A stretch of DNA of 64,000 bases from Stratiolaelaps scimitus (Eukaryota > Arthropoda > Arachnida > Mesostigmata > Laelapidae), in NCBI GenBank assembly GCA_019614645.1, contig JABWDB010000009.1:10769501-10833500 (forward strand), written 5' to 3'. Shown here piece after piece: positions 45,922-59,202 of the stretch. The position numbers were made by a program, and so were the translations under genes. The notes under the pieces are model-generated. The model did not search any database and was not told the DNA's origin. It saw only the letters and a program-made list of their open reading frames with translations. Every line of letters begins with the position of its first letter. The first letter of the stretch is position 1.

Positions 45922-46968
45922 TTATAACGCTATCGAAATGATATATCATTGTGCTCGGCCGCCAGCGGATTTGAAGAATTTCAGACACTCACGTTTTACC
46001 GAGAAGACACCGTCGAGGCTACCGCGTCGAGCGACCATCGGCGGGCAGACCGACTCGGCCATCACGACTCTCTCTCTCTCTCTCGCCCGTCGACGCGCCG
46101 ACCAGCTCCGAGATGCTATTCAAGTGGTGTTCATGTGAGGGCGGTGGCGACGCCCGGAGCCCTACGAGGGAGGGTGTTACGAAGCGGCTTTGGAATGCCG
46201 TCTTTCATTCATCTCCATCTCGGAGCGTACGCCCTGCCCTTCACGATGATGCTTCGTGTTCTATCCAGCAGACCCGAACAGGAGGGCACACTAACCCTGT
46301 TCGGGCTCCAGCCACGCCCCCCCCCCCCGCCCAACAACCCCTGCACTTACCCCTCGGAAGAACGGATACTTCCGCTCCCGAGTACCGTTACATTCGTACG
46401 ATATATAATGGCCCAGGGGAAATGCTATAGCTCGCCTTTGCTCGTTTCCGACCACCACCACCACCACCCTCGTCATGTGTTGACGTTTAGACTTTCGAAG
46501 AGCGGGCATAGCGGGATAACGGCCGATAAATGTGATATTATAGCATCGTAGTAAGATTATCCAATTGTATGATTACCGTTGAATGTTTACAGAACTGGAT
46601 ACAATGTGATTCAGCAAATCTGATGCTTGTTTTGGACCGAACCTTAGTATCAACGAATGAGCACGTAGTTTGTTCAATTGAATTAAATAACTACAGTCAC
46701 TGAGTGGTAGTTACGAACGATTGTGACCTAAAGCTGGCCGCTAATAAAATAAATAACGACGTAAAAAATCACCCTCATATAACTTGAAAATTCACAAAGT
46801 ACAAAAAATTATTCAATGCACAAGCCGTTATGAACAAGCTCGATTTGCCCTTAAGTGGTGATCTTTATTTAACCTAAGTTACATAGAGATGTTGAGATGA
46901 ATGTCTCGAGCGACAACCCCCGGTATCCCTGCGTAGATGTTGTGGTATGTACGGTAGTTATTACATAC

Positions 46969-47000
46969 ATATTACAGATTCCTGAAGGAATCTGTAATAT
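46969..47000. repeat. Perfect hairpin, 14-bp arms and 4-base loop
   Basis: ATATTACAGATTCC (46969-46982), loop TGAA, then GGAATCTGTAATAT (46987-47000). The arms are fully complementary. It is too short for a typical miRNA precursor. Confidence 0.85.
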
Positions 47001-49245
47001 ATATCTGCTTCAACATAACTATGCCACTCATATGAATCTATAATAGTATCTAGTCTTAGCCGCATATCCATTCTCTCTACGGATCATCCAGCGACAAAGT
47101 GAATGGCTGTAATTATCTTCACAGAGTACGCCTGATATCTGGTGGGTGAACACACAAATACAAGAGCTCGAAAAAAGCGTCCAAGCCTTCCATTGTTCTG
47201 GATTGAATACGACAGTACGAGCAACTTGCGCAACTAAGACTGTCGCCGTACCATCCTCGTCGCCTTGCCCAGCGAAGTGAGCCTCGTCTAACGCGGGAAG
47301 TCACGCTGTGGAAGAGGCGCCTGCCCCTCAACGAGTGGGACGCTGCATTCCCAGACACAGAGACAGGCCGAGATAGATACACAGCAGAAGCGAGCCGACT
47401 GAGGATGTGAAAATGAGAATAGTACGAAAGGAAGGCGTAATGATTAATTCCTTTTTGCTCTTTTCCCCCGACCCGTTGTTCCCAAGTCCACGCGCCTCTG
47501 ATCTTTCAGCCCCTTCCACTCCCCCTGATTCGTACATATCGTCACATGGGTGACGATGGCTTGCTCGCGTCAAGGCGGCTTTGGCCCTTCTTGTTTGAAG
47601 ATGGCTTCCCCAAGCAATCCCATCCGCCCCGTCCGCTGGAACGCGCGAAATGGTGGGCGGCCCCGCTCTCGGCCGAGTGTCGTGGAGGTAGAAGAGAGAG
47701 AGAGAGAGACGGTGCAGGGGTCAAAGCAGAAGATCTCAACTGAAATGCGCCCACGGCGGTGGCGGCTTATTCATCCTGAGCTCTCTGTTCACTTCATCCC
47801 TTCGTTACATTCGTTCGTTATTATTGTTATTAAACGTGTTATTATGATTCAGCGTTCCTGCCGGGGTGTTACTGCCGGTGCTGGCTAGACTGCGGAGGCG
47901 TTGCGAAGCACGGCGGTAGTGCAGGAATTGAAGCACTAAGCGAAGCCGGCACCATGGGTTGTATGCAAGGAACGGAGTGGGGAGGTGTCAGTTCCGAGAA
48001 GAAATCATCCTCAGGACAAAAGAGAACTAGAGAAAGCGAAGGAAGATAAGATTAGCGACGCTGCTGGAAGGGGGCGAGGCGATGGAGAAGACCTCGTGAA
48101 TGTTCTGGGACCCTGTACATCATCGTGTCAGACTATATATCAAATGATTACATAACATTCTTACGTTTGGCCTCTCCTTCAAGTGGCTGCAATTGATTAG
48201 TCAGTTTTAGGCTGCAATGAAGCATGAAGGACTAAATATTGTACTGTTGTAGAATACTGGCAAGGTTTGTACAGACAGTATATTCACACCGTAGTTTAAA
48301 GTAATACCTATTTAGATTAGCCAAATCTCGCTCTTCGGGAGCATATAACGTTTAGAATACGTTTTATTATATAACGCCTTCGACTATATTTGTTTATTGT
48401 TGGCGCCCTTTCTATAAATATCCCTCTGCAGTCAGAACGTTCTCCGTAGGTTATAGTGTCGAAATATTCTAGTCGCAAAGGCGCAGTGGGTAGATACACA
48501 GTATACATTCACATGCCACTGGTATCGAAGGCTCCCCGAAAGTCTCATCGAGAGAAAGTCAAAGTGGAAAGATAGCCAAACGAAGCTATTTGGACAGGAA
48601 AGCACACAACTTTGTCGGCGTGGCGGTCGTTGACAGCCACTGCCATCGCTGCGCTGAGTGTACACTCGAACAATGAGATGACCCCCGGGATCAAACATTC
48701 CGTTTAAGAAGGAACGAACAGCAGTCAAGTGTGGACGGCACGATCCTGCGCCACCTCGTGAAACTTGACTTCTCCTAGACTGCCAATTCACCTCAATACT
48801 CAGCTGCCACCGTTCTCACTGAGATGGTGAGGGTATTCGCGGCGTCGTCGTCGTCGGTCCGTTTGCACAGCTTTGCTACCGAAACAGTCTTCCCCTAAGG
48901 TTTTCTCAGGCGATACACCTCTGTCTGGCCGAGGTGAGCCAACGTGAAGAAAGGCGAATCATCCACGTGGTCTTCGCCCGTTGTCGCCCAACTTGGTGTC
49001 ATCCAATTGCCCAGACACGCTCCCTTCAGGTCGCACCGGCAGAAGCGACTCCACCCCGAAGAGGTCTCGAAACGAGGCAGGGGCCTGAATTGGGTTTAAG
49101 GGGGTATTCGCTTCGGAACAGTCCGAAGCCCGGAAATCGCCAGTCCCACCCAGGGTTTATCATCGCCCCCGCCTATCGATACCGTTCGCTCTTCGCCTTC
49201 TCTGCGCCTTGCAAGACCAAATTCGAATCTGTGAACTCTTCTACG

Positions 49246-49267
49246 ATGTGCGCGAACGGGGATTCTG
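49246..49267 (+). CDS. Possible exon joined to the Cys-rich exon
   Basis: An ATG at 49246 opens MCANGDS plus one base, ending at a TTCTG|GTAAGA donor. That single base matches the incoming phase of the Cys-rich exon at 49801, giving an intron of 533 bases with GT..AG ends. The frame is also open far upstream, so the true start may lie in the GC-rich region to the left. No signal peptide is seen from this ATG. Confidence 0.3.
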
Positions 49268-49800
49268 GTAAGAAGACAGGCGATTCGGAGGACAGGAGTA
49301 GGAGCCGGCGGCCGGGGTGCGCAGGGCAAGGAAGGCCGCTTTCTCACCTTCGCGCCTCCCAGCTTCTGTTTGTCCACCACAATCGAGGCGTGAGACGACA
49401 AACGAGACTCGAGTGCGGCCAGCGGAGGAGGGACAATGCGTGTATTTCGAGGTCTGGTTGAGATACACTCCGATGCTGACCATCGTAGAAGCAGTCGCAC
49501 TACCAAACGATAGTGAAGGGGCAGCTATTCCTGGTCACGAACGGGACTCGGCTGAGGTCGGCTAAAGAAGAAACGAAGTGACTCGACTCGGCCCTCCACT
49601 CATGCGGCCAGAGTTATCCAAGAGGCTGGATTCCCTTTTAAAAATATGTAAAAAAAATGTCATCGAACACAATTATCGCGCTCTGTCTCCGCGGTCCTTC
49701 ATCTTGACGTGAGACCAGAACCGTTAGGAGCTGAAACAGAGAATCCTGACCGTTCCCTGTTAAGCTCATTGGCCACTGGAATCGTTTATTTTGACAACAG

Positions 49801-49982
49801 GAACATGTGATTGCGGACCGCTCGAATTCTGTGAAAACTCGTACGTTGGATACGATCAGAATATTTATTATTGTGCTTCCAAAAGACGACCTCCTGTCCT
49901 ACTGCTATTGTGTCGTCGCTTGGGGGTTACCGGAGAAGCCTGTAATAAGCCTGATACGTCCAATCAGCTTGCGTATACTTAA
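49801..49982 (+). CDS. Cysteine-rich terminal exon, secreted-peptide-like
   Basis: A strong plus-strand acceptor (TTTATTTTGACAACAG) precedes 59 residues then TAA. The sequence begins with a split Gly codon and TCDCGPLEFCENSYVGYDQN, then IYYCASKR, a Leu-rich link, CRRLGVTGEACNKPDTSN and QLAYT. The six Cys include a C-x-C-G-P-x-x-x-C start and a G-x-x-G-x-x-C end. The layout loosely recalls prokineticin/astakine-type Cys-rich secreted proteins, but the typical adjacent CC pair is missing. Family assignment is a guess; the exon itself is reasonably supported. Confidence 0.45.
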
Positions 49983-52431
49983 CATTACATGCACGTTAGT
50001 TTCAACCCCTTGTAACTGAGGTAATGTGAAAACTAACTCGAGTCACTTGGTGTCAAAATGAAGTAGTGTGTAGGACGCTGGCACTGCCCCTACAGATAAA
50101 CCCGAATATAAAGATAAGGCCCGCACCCTGTTTTTCAGGCCCTCACTGCAACGGAAGCTTAGTTACATCTGTTGGTTGAAATGCACATGTAGATGACACC
50201 TGAAAGAGGTTTCGATAAATCGTTGAACATTGTTTGTCTACCATTTTTCAGTAACATGCCTAGCTGGAGAACTTTGACTCCGGCAATATGTTGCCGGCAT
50301 ATGTTTTGTCCCACTAGATAAGCCTACATAGTGGACTTTATCGACGAAGCACCCGAAGCTGCGGTGCTGGTCCGGTGTCGTGAACATGCATTTGTTTCCT
50401 TGGAGAGATTCTGCGAGGTGTGCGAACGTGCGGCAAGTTCACAAAAGCATTTGTAATTCCTAGCCACAGCATAAGTCTCGTTTCGAATCATACGTAGGAT
50501 GATTTTGATGGCAATCACCTCGAAATAACGAGGATAACATTCTCTTTAACTCAATCAATTTTAGTTATTAAAAAGTTTGAGACGCATATTGTCGCAACAC
50601 CCCTCGAGTAGTTCATACATTTATGAGGATCTCCATTCAGCTGACTGCCTGAAGAATTAAAACGTATTACGGCCAGTACGACTGTCGGTTAACTTGAGGG
50701 CCCAGGCCGACACAGAAAGAAGCTTAAGGGGCAAGGTATCTTAACTTGGCAGGAGCCTCGGTGGAACCAACATTCAATTGTCGTGGTCTAGACCAACACT
50801 GCTCTCGACTTCACTGTTCTTTCTAGTTCAGTAGCCACAGTTCACTACTAGCTTTCTACCATTTTCCCCAACCAAAAAAAATCCATTCTGTTAATATAAT
50901 AGTATCGATAAACAACAAACCGAGAACGATTCATTTTCGGCAATGTTCGTATTCGATCTAGGGTAGCCTCCCGACATGCTAGAAATTCTCGTTGTCGCCA
51001 CGGGATGTCAATGGACACTCTTTCCATCTTATTTCACAATGGCAAACTGCCTGGTATCTGCAGTTGGCGCGCAGTGCGTCACATTGGATCAGTGATGGCG
51101 CCTTCGCGAAGGCCTCCCTTCGTCTTCCAGGTACCCTCACGATTTGATATATGATATAGCTCTGCAGTTTCGAAAGTTCTTTAAGATAGAGAGGCAGTGA
51201 GAGAGAGAAAGAGAGAGAGAAAACTGATTGTCCCCACCATCTGTTTAGCCCTTACCCGAGTCCTGACCCTATCGCTGGCTCAGTCCGAAGCTGCTGCTAG
51301 CACCTCGGTACTTGCTCCCTGCACACGCAACTCAGAAGCTGTTCGCGTCAGCCGTCCCTAAACGGTAATGTCAGTGGCTCACCTCTATCCGAACAGGCCG
51401 CTGCAGATCGACTTGCTCAAGTGTGTGCGTGGACAGTGCCAGTGAAAGGCCCGCTACATTGTATGGTAGGCAGTACGCAGTCAGCGAAGTAGGCACCACA
51501 CCGGAGGGTGGGATACTTCTGTAAGGGCGGCGCAGAACGGGTGTATCAGCTGGAGCGCCAATATGCCGCAGTCGCTGCCACCATCACCAGCACTGAAAAC
51601 GTTATCGCCACCAGCAAAGGCAGTCAGCACAGGCCCGCAGCGCAGTGCTCCAAGAGAATTGACCATTCCCGCTTCTTCCTTCTTGCGCTGCCCCCCCCCT
51701 TTGCCTTCTCGTTCGGTTTTACGCCTTTTTCGGCTAGGCCCCGCGAAACCCCCACAACAACCCCTCCTCTCTGCTCTCCACCAGTGGGCTGAAATGAGCT
51801 CACACGCCTGCAACTATCCAACTTCGTTGGCCATCTACAGGGCTAAGGCCGGGTATGGGACCAAAGGGGGTCCGCCTCTCTTTCAACGGATTTTGCTACC
51901 GCTACCGTTGGTCCATAAGGAATCGTCTGCTTTTGGCAGACGAACCGAGGACCCCACTCGTACTCCCCGGAGGCGTCATCAGACGAAAAAGAGACGAATC
52001 AAGCTCCTCCGTTCATCTTTTGCTGCAGCGAGGATGGATCAGAACTCGCTCGGGAAGATAGTCGCTCATAATAATTCTACGCTGGCCAACTTTAAAAAAT
52101 TTGCACCGAATATCCGACGCTCATACTGACGTGTTCACGGCGGTACTCAAACGCTGCTGGGACCTTTCAAAATTTGATGTGAGACAAGGGGCAGTGGATA
52201 TCTATATCAGTGTTCACACCTCGAGAAGGATACGGACAAGCTGCAAGTTAGCTTTTTTTTTACTTTTTTAAAAAATCATAAGGCGAATAAACCAAATGTT
52301 CAAGTATTCCTCAGGAAGGTCAATGAAGCAAGTTAGCATCTGGCAAATTCGCTACAGGGGGGTTCGATTAACGAAGTGCACATATAATATGTAAACGACC
52401 TTTGAAGATGGTTTTGTTATTCGGCGACATT
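49983..52431. other. AT-leaning DNA then GC-rich island; no supported gene
   Basis: 50.0-51.0 kb shows no exon. 51.0-52.1 kb is GC-rich with an AG run near 51190-51215 and a C-run near 51695, and long overlapping frames lacking motifs. Confidence 0.35.
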
Positions 52432-52690
52432 AGGCAGGGAGATACACGACCAGATTACAGTTCAACGATTCATGGTGAATGGAAGGGACATCTGCGAGTT
52501 TAACCTTAATGTTTATGCTTTCTGTGCACTAAATTTAGAAACTGAAGGGCGTTTTAGATTTAAACTGAACGTCCACTTCAACGAAGTGACGTCTCATAGG
52601 TGGGAAATCGAGCTAACGGCCCAACAAGAATCGTTTAGCAGGGCAAATGTTGTTATTCTGCAGTTCGGAATGATAAAACAGAAACAATAA
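52432..52690 (+). CDS. Coding-like plus-strand segment, exon structure ambiguous
   Basis: One frame runs without stops to a TAA at 52688-52690 and reads GREIHDQITVQRFMVNGRDI, FNLNVYAFCALNLETEGRF and HRWEIELTAQQESFSRANVV. An AATAAA follows at 52843-52848. However, a TTTAG acceptor near 52639 and an AAAA|GTAAGT donor at 52693 enclose a different open frame (KCCYSAVRNDKTETIK), which would make it an internal exon. Both readings cannot be right. No family is recognised. Confidence 0.3.
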
Positions 52691-53689
52691 AAGTAAGTAT
52701 TATAAGCGATAGCATTGTATGAAATACCTCCTTATGAAGGATATATTTATATGTTTTTATTATCAGTGTGAACAACAGTGGTACAAAAAAAACCTTTTTA
52801 TTTTTATATTTTATCGAGAACGTATTATATTGCAGTTCCGAAAATAAACTTGATTTTGAAACTGAAACTGAAGGAACTTTAAACGTTAATTCTAGACCAT
52901 TGCATAGCATTTCATAGTGTCTTAGTCTTTATTTGATTTTCGTTTGTAGGGTACAATATGTAATCTGCCGAGTTGTATCAAGCCTCACGTGAGCTCCTAT
53001 TACAAACGAACAAAGTAATCACCTTATTGCTTGCTATCGACCGCTTACAATCGAGCTGATCATTGTTCCACCGACAGCTAGATTCCATCCTAGCAATGTG
53101 ACCATGCCATGGAAAGAGAGCATGAAGATTGACTGGCGGAAGGTGCTGGGTTAGCCAGATCATTCCTGAGGGTCCCATATGTTCCTATTATTCGTTTGAG
53201 GCGCCTGGGCGGCGTACACAGCAAGAGAGAGATAGAGAGAGAGAGGAGGACCATCGATTTATTTCTAGTTCTGCCTATTGCTGCAGGGCGGGCCTCCAGT
53301 AGAGACCTCTTTTCATTTGCCGATGGACACAGTGGACCACTTTCCTCGCAGCCTCAACGGCGCACAAGCAGTTCAGACAATTAAATATTACTGAAGTCTG
53401 GAAAAGTACGTAATAAAATGAGCCGACTCATTTTGTCTGCATAGGGACCCGAGTCAGTTTTCTGCCATATTCATTGGGCAATTGCTTTAATCACTTTAGG
53501 TCACTTTGCTTTTTAGCGCTACAATGCTTGTTAATGGTTATTATCGTATGGCGAAGTAAACTGCCGGCTAAGAGTGAGACGGCGAAATCGCCCAGGCCGA
53601 AAGCAATGGGATTTACAGTTTCTCTAATCAATGTCTGACAAATTTCTTAATAAAATTTTACACGACCAAACAGATCAAACTTACATTGC
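52691..53689. other. Nothing recognised
   Basis: AT-rich to 53.0 kb, then mixed. There is a short GA run near 53220-53246 and no supported exon. Confidence 0.4.
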
Positions 53690-53757
53690 GTTTTCTACTA
53701 TGTTGAAGTCACTGGATCCTTGTACGCACTTCTTCTGACGGGATAGCGCTAGCATCT
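53690..53757 (-). CDS. Possible short exon before a strong donor
   Basis: On the minus strand an ATG-initiated frame MLALSRQKKCVQGSSDFNIV then ENA ends at a GCAAT|GTAAGTTTG donor. It might be a first coding exon. The next exon and family are unknown. Confidence 0.25.
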
Positions 53758-56700
53758 ATCATATTCTACAGGTACTAGTAATAGCTGTTGGTTTCCGCTT
53801 GTTTTTCCACAACGCACACCCTCTTGTCACTCGCTTTTGGGAAAAAAGGAGAGACTTTTTCCTGCTGCACCGCACCACCCTGTAGCCACACCACTACCCG
53901 TCTCAGCGTTCGGCGATGCTTCCAGTGCGTGGAGACCAGTCGAAAGGAAGGTTTCGTGGGAGGAACTGATCGTTGAGCCTTCGCAACGTATCGGTTGGTT
54001 TGTTCCCGGTGGGAGCGGGAGTAGAATCGGGGACCTTACGGCCTGGTCGAAGGCATGGGAATCTAAGGAGTATGGTGGTAGGGGGGGTTAACCATACCCC
54101 ACATGACCACAGTTTCGGGGCTAACCCGGCCAAATACAAGCTGGCCCAAGGCAAGGCCCCATGCCAAACGCGAGATAGAGAAAGAGAGAGAGGAGTAATC
54201 CATCAGCAACGTAATAGGATTGCCTAATCCCACCGGCGAGGCCAGTACACTCACACCTACGCAGTCCTGGCCACGTCACGGAACCTACAACCTTACGGTT
54301 ATCGTGTGCCTAGCACCGTCGGTTCGTTTGGCTATACCAGGACCCTCACGAAACGTCCACGGATAGGGTAGCTCTAGTTGACGAAGCGTTCACGTGGTGG
54401 TGTGTTTCGGATGGCATCAGCCTTTGAAAGAGAAAAGCCAGCGAATGGGAAAAGGTAGAACCGGTACGGAACAGCTGTTCGAGAAGCGAAGAGGCTGCGG
54501 TTTGTTGGGATCGTAAAGGCCACCGCGGCTGGCTGGCAGGGCGGCCGGCCGTCGTCGCCGAAGTTCGTGGGAGTTTAGGGGGGACCGGGAAACTGGTTAC
54601 TGCAGCTGGGGAAACAAGGCATTGACAGAGGCTTTTACGCGGATCCTTCGTGCCGATGATGACGGTTGTGGTGGCCTTAGCGCTGACAGTAACTGTAGCT
54701 GTTGAGTCCCGGTGACGGCAACGAAAACGCCTTGGGGCCAAGTGTAAGCGAGGGGATTGCGATTCGCTGCAGCAGACCATTTCATCTGTCCACTAACTAA
54801 GCGGACATTTCGTTGTTGTTGTAGCCCAAATAAATACACACGTATACACGATGTACGCTGTTACAGTGGCCGTCAGGTAATACTCTAAGACAAGCCATTT
54901 ATTCAATTATAAAAGTGGGCTGTAAGGAAAGGCACTGCCCATTGTGCATCTCAGCCGTATCCTGTCTATGGAGCGTCCCAATTTCTATCTCCTTACCGCC
55001 TATCCATGTGGAGCCAACAATATCAACCAGACGTTTGGGAACGTTTGAATTTTATACTCGCTCTTCGATTGTGCACTGACAGCCAGAGCACCGCCCATTT
55101 GTGCTAATACTGCTACGCAAACAGGGGGCGGGAGCCGTGCTTGCTGGGTGGGTGGGATGTGAGCACGGCAGACAGTGACGTACCGCATTCGTGCGTTTTT
55201 CGATAAAATACACATGTTGCTCGGCAGAAATGCGAGGTAACATCCGAGATCACGGTATAGTCAAATCCATATATCCTAGAGGCCTTAGCCACGTACAGTG
55301 ACGACTTTAGCTTCTTGAACTTCGGATGGATAATATATAAGTAAATGCTGATAATAGAAAGCTCTTCTCGAATCCCTGTGAACGTACGGTCAACTTGTTC
55401 GCATACGTGAGGGAGGCGTATGCATGCATAAACAGATGGGTGTACAGATCTCTCCTATTAGCATATACTTCAAGCGATATATTTAAGAACGAAACAGCCA
55501 TTACAAATGTATTAATGTGGCTATGTGCACCGTTCACCTCATTATGAGATAAACGCCTTAACGTCTTTCTTCTCAAGCCTCCATCCCTGCAGATCAATCT
55601 ATAATATATCCGCTGATACCATTATATTCGATGAGCCTGTCCGTTTCTGTCGGTCGGTTTTATCCTCTGGCATGGAGCATCGGGCTGATGTCGACCGAGT
55701 GCTTGGCTGTCCGCCTCTAGATCCGGCTGAGATCCCCATTCTCATGCAGATCTCGCCATTCCCCTTCGATCCAATGCGGATCGCCGCCCTGCATTGAGTG
55801 GTGCAGTGTCGACGGTACAGGCAGCTCCAATGGCATGAGCCAACTCCAATTCCTCGACTTTGCCGCTCCGTTCCATCGTTCTTAGCCCCCCCTTCCTCTT
55901 CCCTGCCCGCCATCCTCAGCCAGTCTCCGACATAACGTCGTTCTTTTTTCTTCTTTGTTACTCTTTCGTTTCTTTCTACCTAATTTACTGCATTTTTAAT
56001 AAGATTATCGGGTCATTGTAGTTGCGTTCTAGCTAGCTATGGCGAGTGAGCTGGAGTGAGTACGTTTGTGCTCTGGTAGCTCCGCTTAACATGGTAGCTA
56101 CAGAGATGGCAGTTCGCCCCGTCTCTAACGCCACCGTCACCAGCACCTCGCTGCGTGAGGCGTCGTCGCGACATCGCTCTATCTCCCTCTCATAGTCATA
56201 GTCTAACCTCCATCTCTCTCTCTCCTCGCCTCTCTATTTCTCTAAGACATCGGTGAAGGGAAAAACCTTTGCACTGGTCTGAGTTAGACGTGGCTGGTGC
56301 CGGTCTTTCTTGCCTCTTCTGCTCGATAAACTACAACCGCTGTCGCTGATGGCCCTGCGGTATAGCATAACTACGTGGCAGCGTCTGCTCAGATGAGGAA
56401 AGCTGTGGGCTGGGTCGAGATCGGAGCGGCGTTGCGATAAGCGCTAGCGGGCACGGTATTCCCAACGTCAGGACGGATTCAAGCAGGGAACAACCAACCT
56501 CTGAACTTGGCCGTCGCTGGCGTACCCAACGCGACCAGGCCCGATCGTTGTGAGGAAATCGCTTTAGCAACGGCGGTGCACCGTTCGTGGCTGAGATACG
56601 CTTTCCATCGACAACAACAACAACGGTGCTGAAGTCAAGAAAGAAAAAGGAGATGTTCAATGAAACTGTCAGCTAGTTCAACGTGTTGCGTAAGTCGTCT

Positions 56701-59007
56701 GCTGCCGGCTGTTGTGACGCTTTTTCCGTCTAGCATCATTTTGATTACAGAACATAAGCAGAAAATATTATAGTATACGCATTAAGGCGAAGGGGCGATT
56801 ATTTCTTTTCCGCCACATACTTTCCATCTTTGTATATGATGAATAAACCTAGGTGAGTGTTTCTCAAGCTGATTCCTCCCTTGACGAAAATGTACACATA
56901 AACGGAAAAGAGGAAGTAGCAAATTGTTGCCATGCACGAATGGATAAAACAGGAACACCCTTTATAACCATCTTCAATTTACTAATGCGACACGGTAGTA
57001 ATAAAAATAGTCATGCTAAAACGGCTTCTTTCCCGTGTGAAAGAGAGGCTGACAATGAAGTGTTGACGCTAAATTTAGATTGACAGATGACGGGTAGTTC
57101 TCTGGTCGCATAGAGTTCGTGCCGGATCACAGCGCCGAGCCGAGCTAGTCTATTCGGCCTTATTACTGGTCGGCGCGCTTCGGAGTCACAATGAGGTGCA
57201 GCGTATTATGAAGTCGGTGTTCTCTCATTCCTTCACCGGCAGTGACGTCGGACGGTTGAGGGTGGGAGCGCAGTCGCAGCATTCGGAGGCATGCTCCCCT
57301 CCATCCGGCATTCCTGAGAAAATTGTGGGAAGAATGCTATTGATATCACCCGTCGACAAACGTTAGCAGCCGCTCCTTGGGCCTAGCGATGTGGTCTTCT
57401 ATGGCCTACCTTAGACTATATTTCGCTGCAGAGTCAGGCTCGGCACCCGTGGACCAGTATGTCCGAGTCGTAGATAGGCGCTCCCCAAGACGCTTGCGAT
57501 CACCTGCTATTCAAGCGGTGAGACTGCGACGTAGATGACGCTTTCGTCTCACGCACTCTACGTCCTTCTTAAGAGGAGAAGAAAGCGGGTGGATGGGTAG
57601 GAACCGTCTGGAGCCTGATGTGACTCTGTACCCCGCTAGCTAAACGTCCTGTGCCTGCTGTAAGCCACCTTCAGCGCATTGCTGCCCCTGCATCTACGTC
57701 GGGAGTAACGCCTATATGATTGCTACGCCTGCAACGCAGAGAAAGACCTAAGACGAATGATGAAAGGTGGTGTAGCAAGGCGCACAGAAGAATGACTACC
57801 AGCAAGGCAAGCTAGGCTGTCCGATGAAGCTAGCGGACACCCGACGGCGGTCATGTCCCGTCTATATCGCTGCACAGACGACGTCGAGACGACAGACTCA
57901 CGTATCCGGAATTGTGTCCCTGTGAAGAAGGCCGCTGTTCTGCGACCAGTCGACACGGATGGAGAACGCCCCCTTTTGGAAAGGGGGTACCAGGTTTGGA
58001 GGCACACACCGCCGGTACCGGCGACGACGACGAGAAGGCGAAGGATCGTAGAACGTCAGGAGCATCTTCAGGAGCGCTCCTCGGCGGTCCAACAGCCGAA
58101 TGGGAAAGAGGGGGAAACAGAGGGAGAGAGAGAGAGAGAGAACCGAAGAGCAAGCAAGAGCGATGAGGGAACACTGGCAAATAGTCGGTAGCAGTAAAAG
58201 GAAGCCAGCGAGTCCTCTTGAAGTGGCCAAGACGACGAAGAGTAGAAACGACAGACACAAAAGGTAATTGACTTGAGACATCCAAGGAATGACCAGTTCC
58301 GGCCGGCCGCCCGTCGGGCCACCCGCTCTCTCGCGGGATCGCAGATCTTGGATTCTCCCTGTGTAACGCCTTTCTTAGGTCGTTCCTTCAGAAGGAAACG
58401 CACGTCTCACAGCAACGAAAGGAAAGACGATGCGGGTGGCCTGACGGTCGGGGCCCTCTACTCCCAGAGCAGCTAAGCAGAGAAGCCCCAAGACACGACA
58501 GCATCCGAGTCAGCCGAACAATGTGTAAAATGCCATTAATGTTCAAAACGATGTTGCGTTCCCACTCCCCCCATTCTCTCTCCTCACGTATCTATCTTCT
58601 CCTCTGTCTGTTTCCACACGTTGTGTGTATATATTTTTGTTTGGTGAGTGTACTCGTATCCAGCAGCGAGGCTGAGACACCAAAGAGAACAGAGTGGCCA
58701 GTGACTGATGAAATTCCATTGAAATTTCAGCTCTTCCGCCTCTAGCGAAGCGCGATCTGTGGGTGAGCGTGTATGTCCTGTGACTTGATATAGTGGGTAG
58801 AGAACAGTCTCTTCAATGCAACATGGCTAAAAAAAGCGCCATTATTGAGTGGTGAACTTGTGAACACAACGAGAGAGTAAAATACATTGAGACGTATTTA
58901 GATATAAATCCACACACTTGATGATGTGCTACCATTAATCTTTGCCACTACGTACTGTATGACTTGCGTGGCTGAGTTGAACAAAGAGCGCAGTAAAAAG
59001 TGAATGC
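53758..59007. other. Long GC-rich region without a supported gene
   Basis: 53.8-54.8 kb and 55.5-58.7 kb are GC-rich with AG/CT runs (near 54175-54195, 56210-56230 and 58120-58142) and overlapping frames on both strands. No domain motif or phase-consistent exon pair was found. 58.75-59.0 kb is AT-leaning. Confidence 0.35.
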
Positions 59008-59013
59008 TTTATT
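59008..59013 (-). promoter_or_regulatory. Poly(A) signal for the 59.2-kb minus-strand gene
   Basis: TTTATT on the plus strand is AATAAA on the minus strand, 190 bases after the stop at 59203. Confidence 0.6.
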
Positions 59014-59202
59014 GACAAACATTGAGTTTACACGAACTCCAGGTAGCGCGCTGTGCTCCGCTTGAACTCATACATTGACCGACACGTGTGCTCGAGTGTC
59101 CCATCCTCCGTATTCATTCAGCATTGAGACGGGACTGACAAGCGCCTCCTGCCATGATAGCATCAAAAGGAATATAGAGAACTTCGCTAGCATGGATTAA
59201 TG

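Larger units (their letters stand above)
45708..49245. other. GC-rich stretches with CT and AG runs; no supported gene
   Basis: CT runs lie at 45899-45921 and about 46069-46084, with a C-run near 46320. An AG run lies near 47695-47709, and frames on both strands are long and low-complexity. A perfect hairpin sits at 46969-47000. A minus-strand open frame at 48432-48791 has several aromatic and Cys residues but no clear splice sites. Confidence 0.35.

Noticed and set aside
58521..58745. Plus-strand ORF resembling a short neuropeptide precursor ending FQLFRL
   Set aside because: No amidation/cleavage motif (GKR/GRR) and the hydrophobic part is CT-repeat derived.
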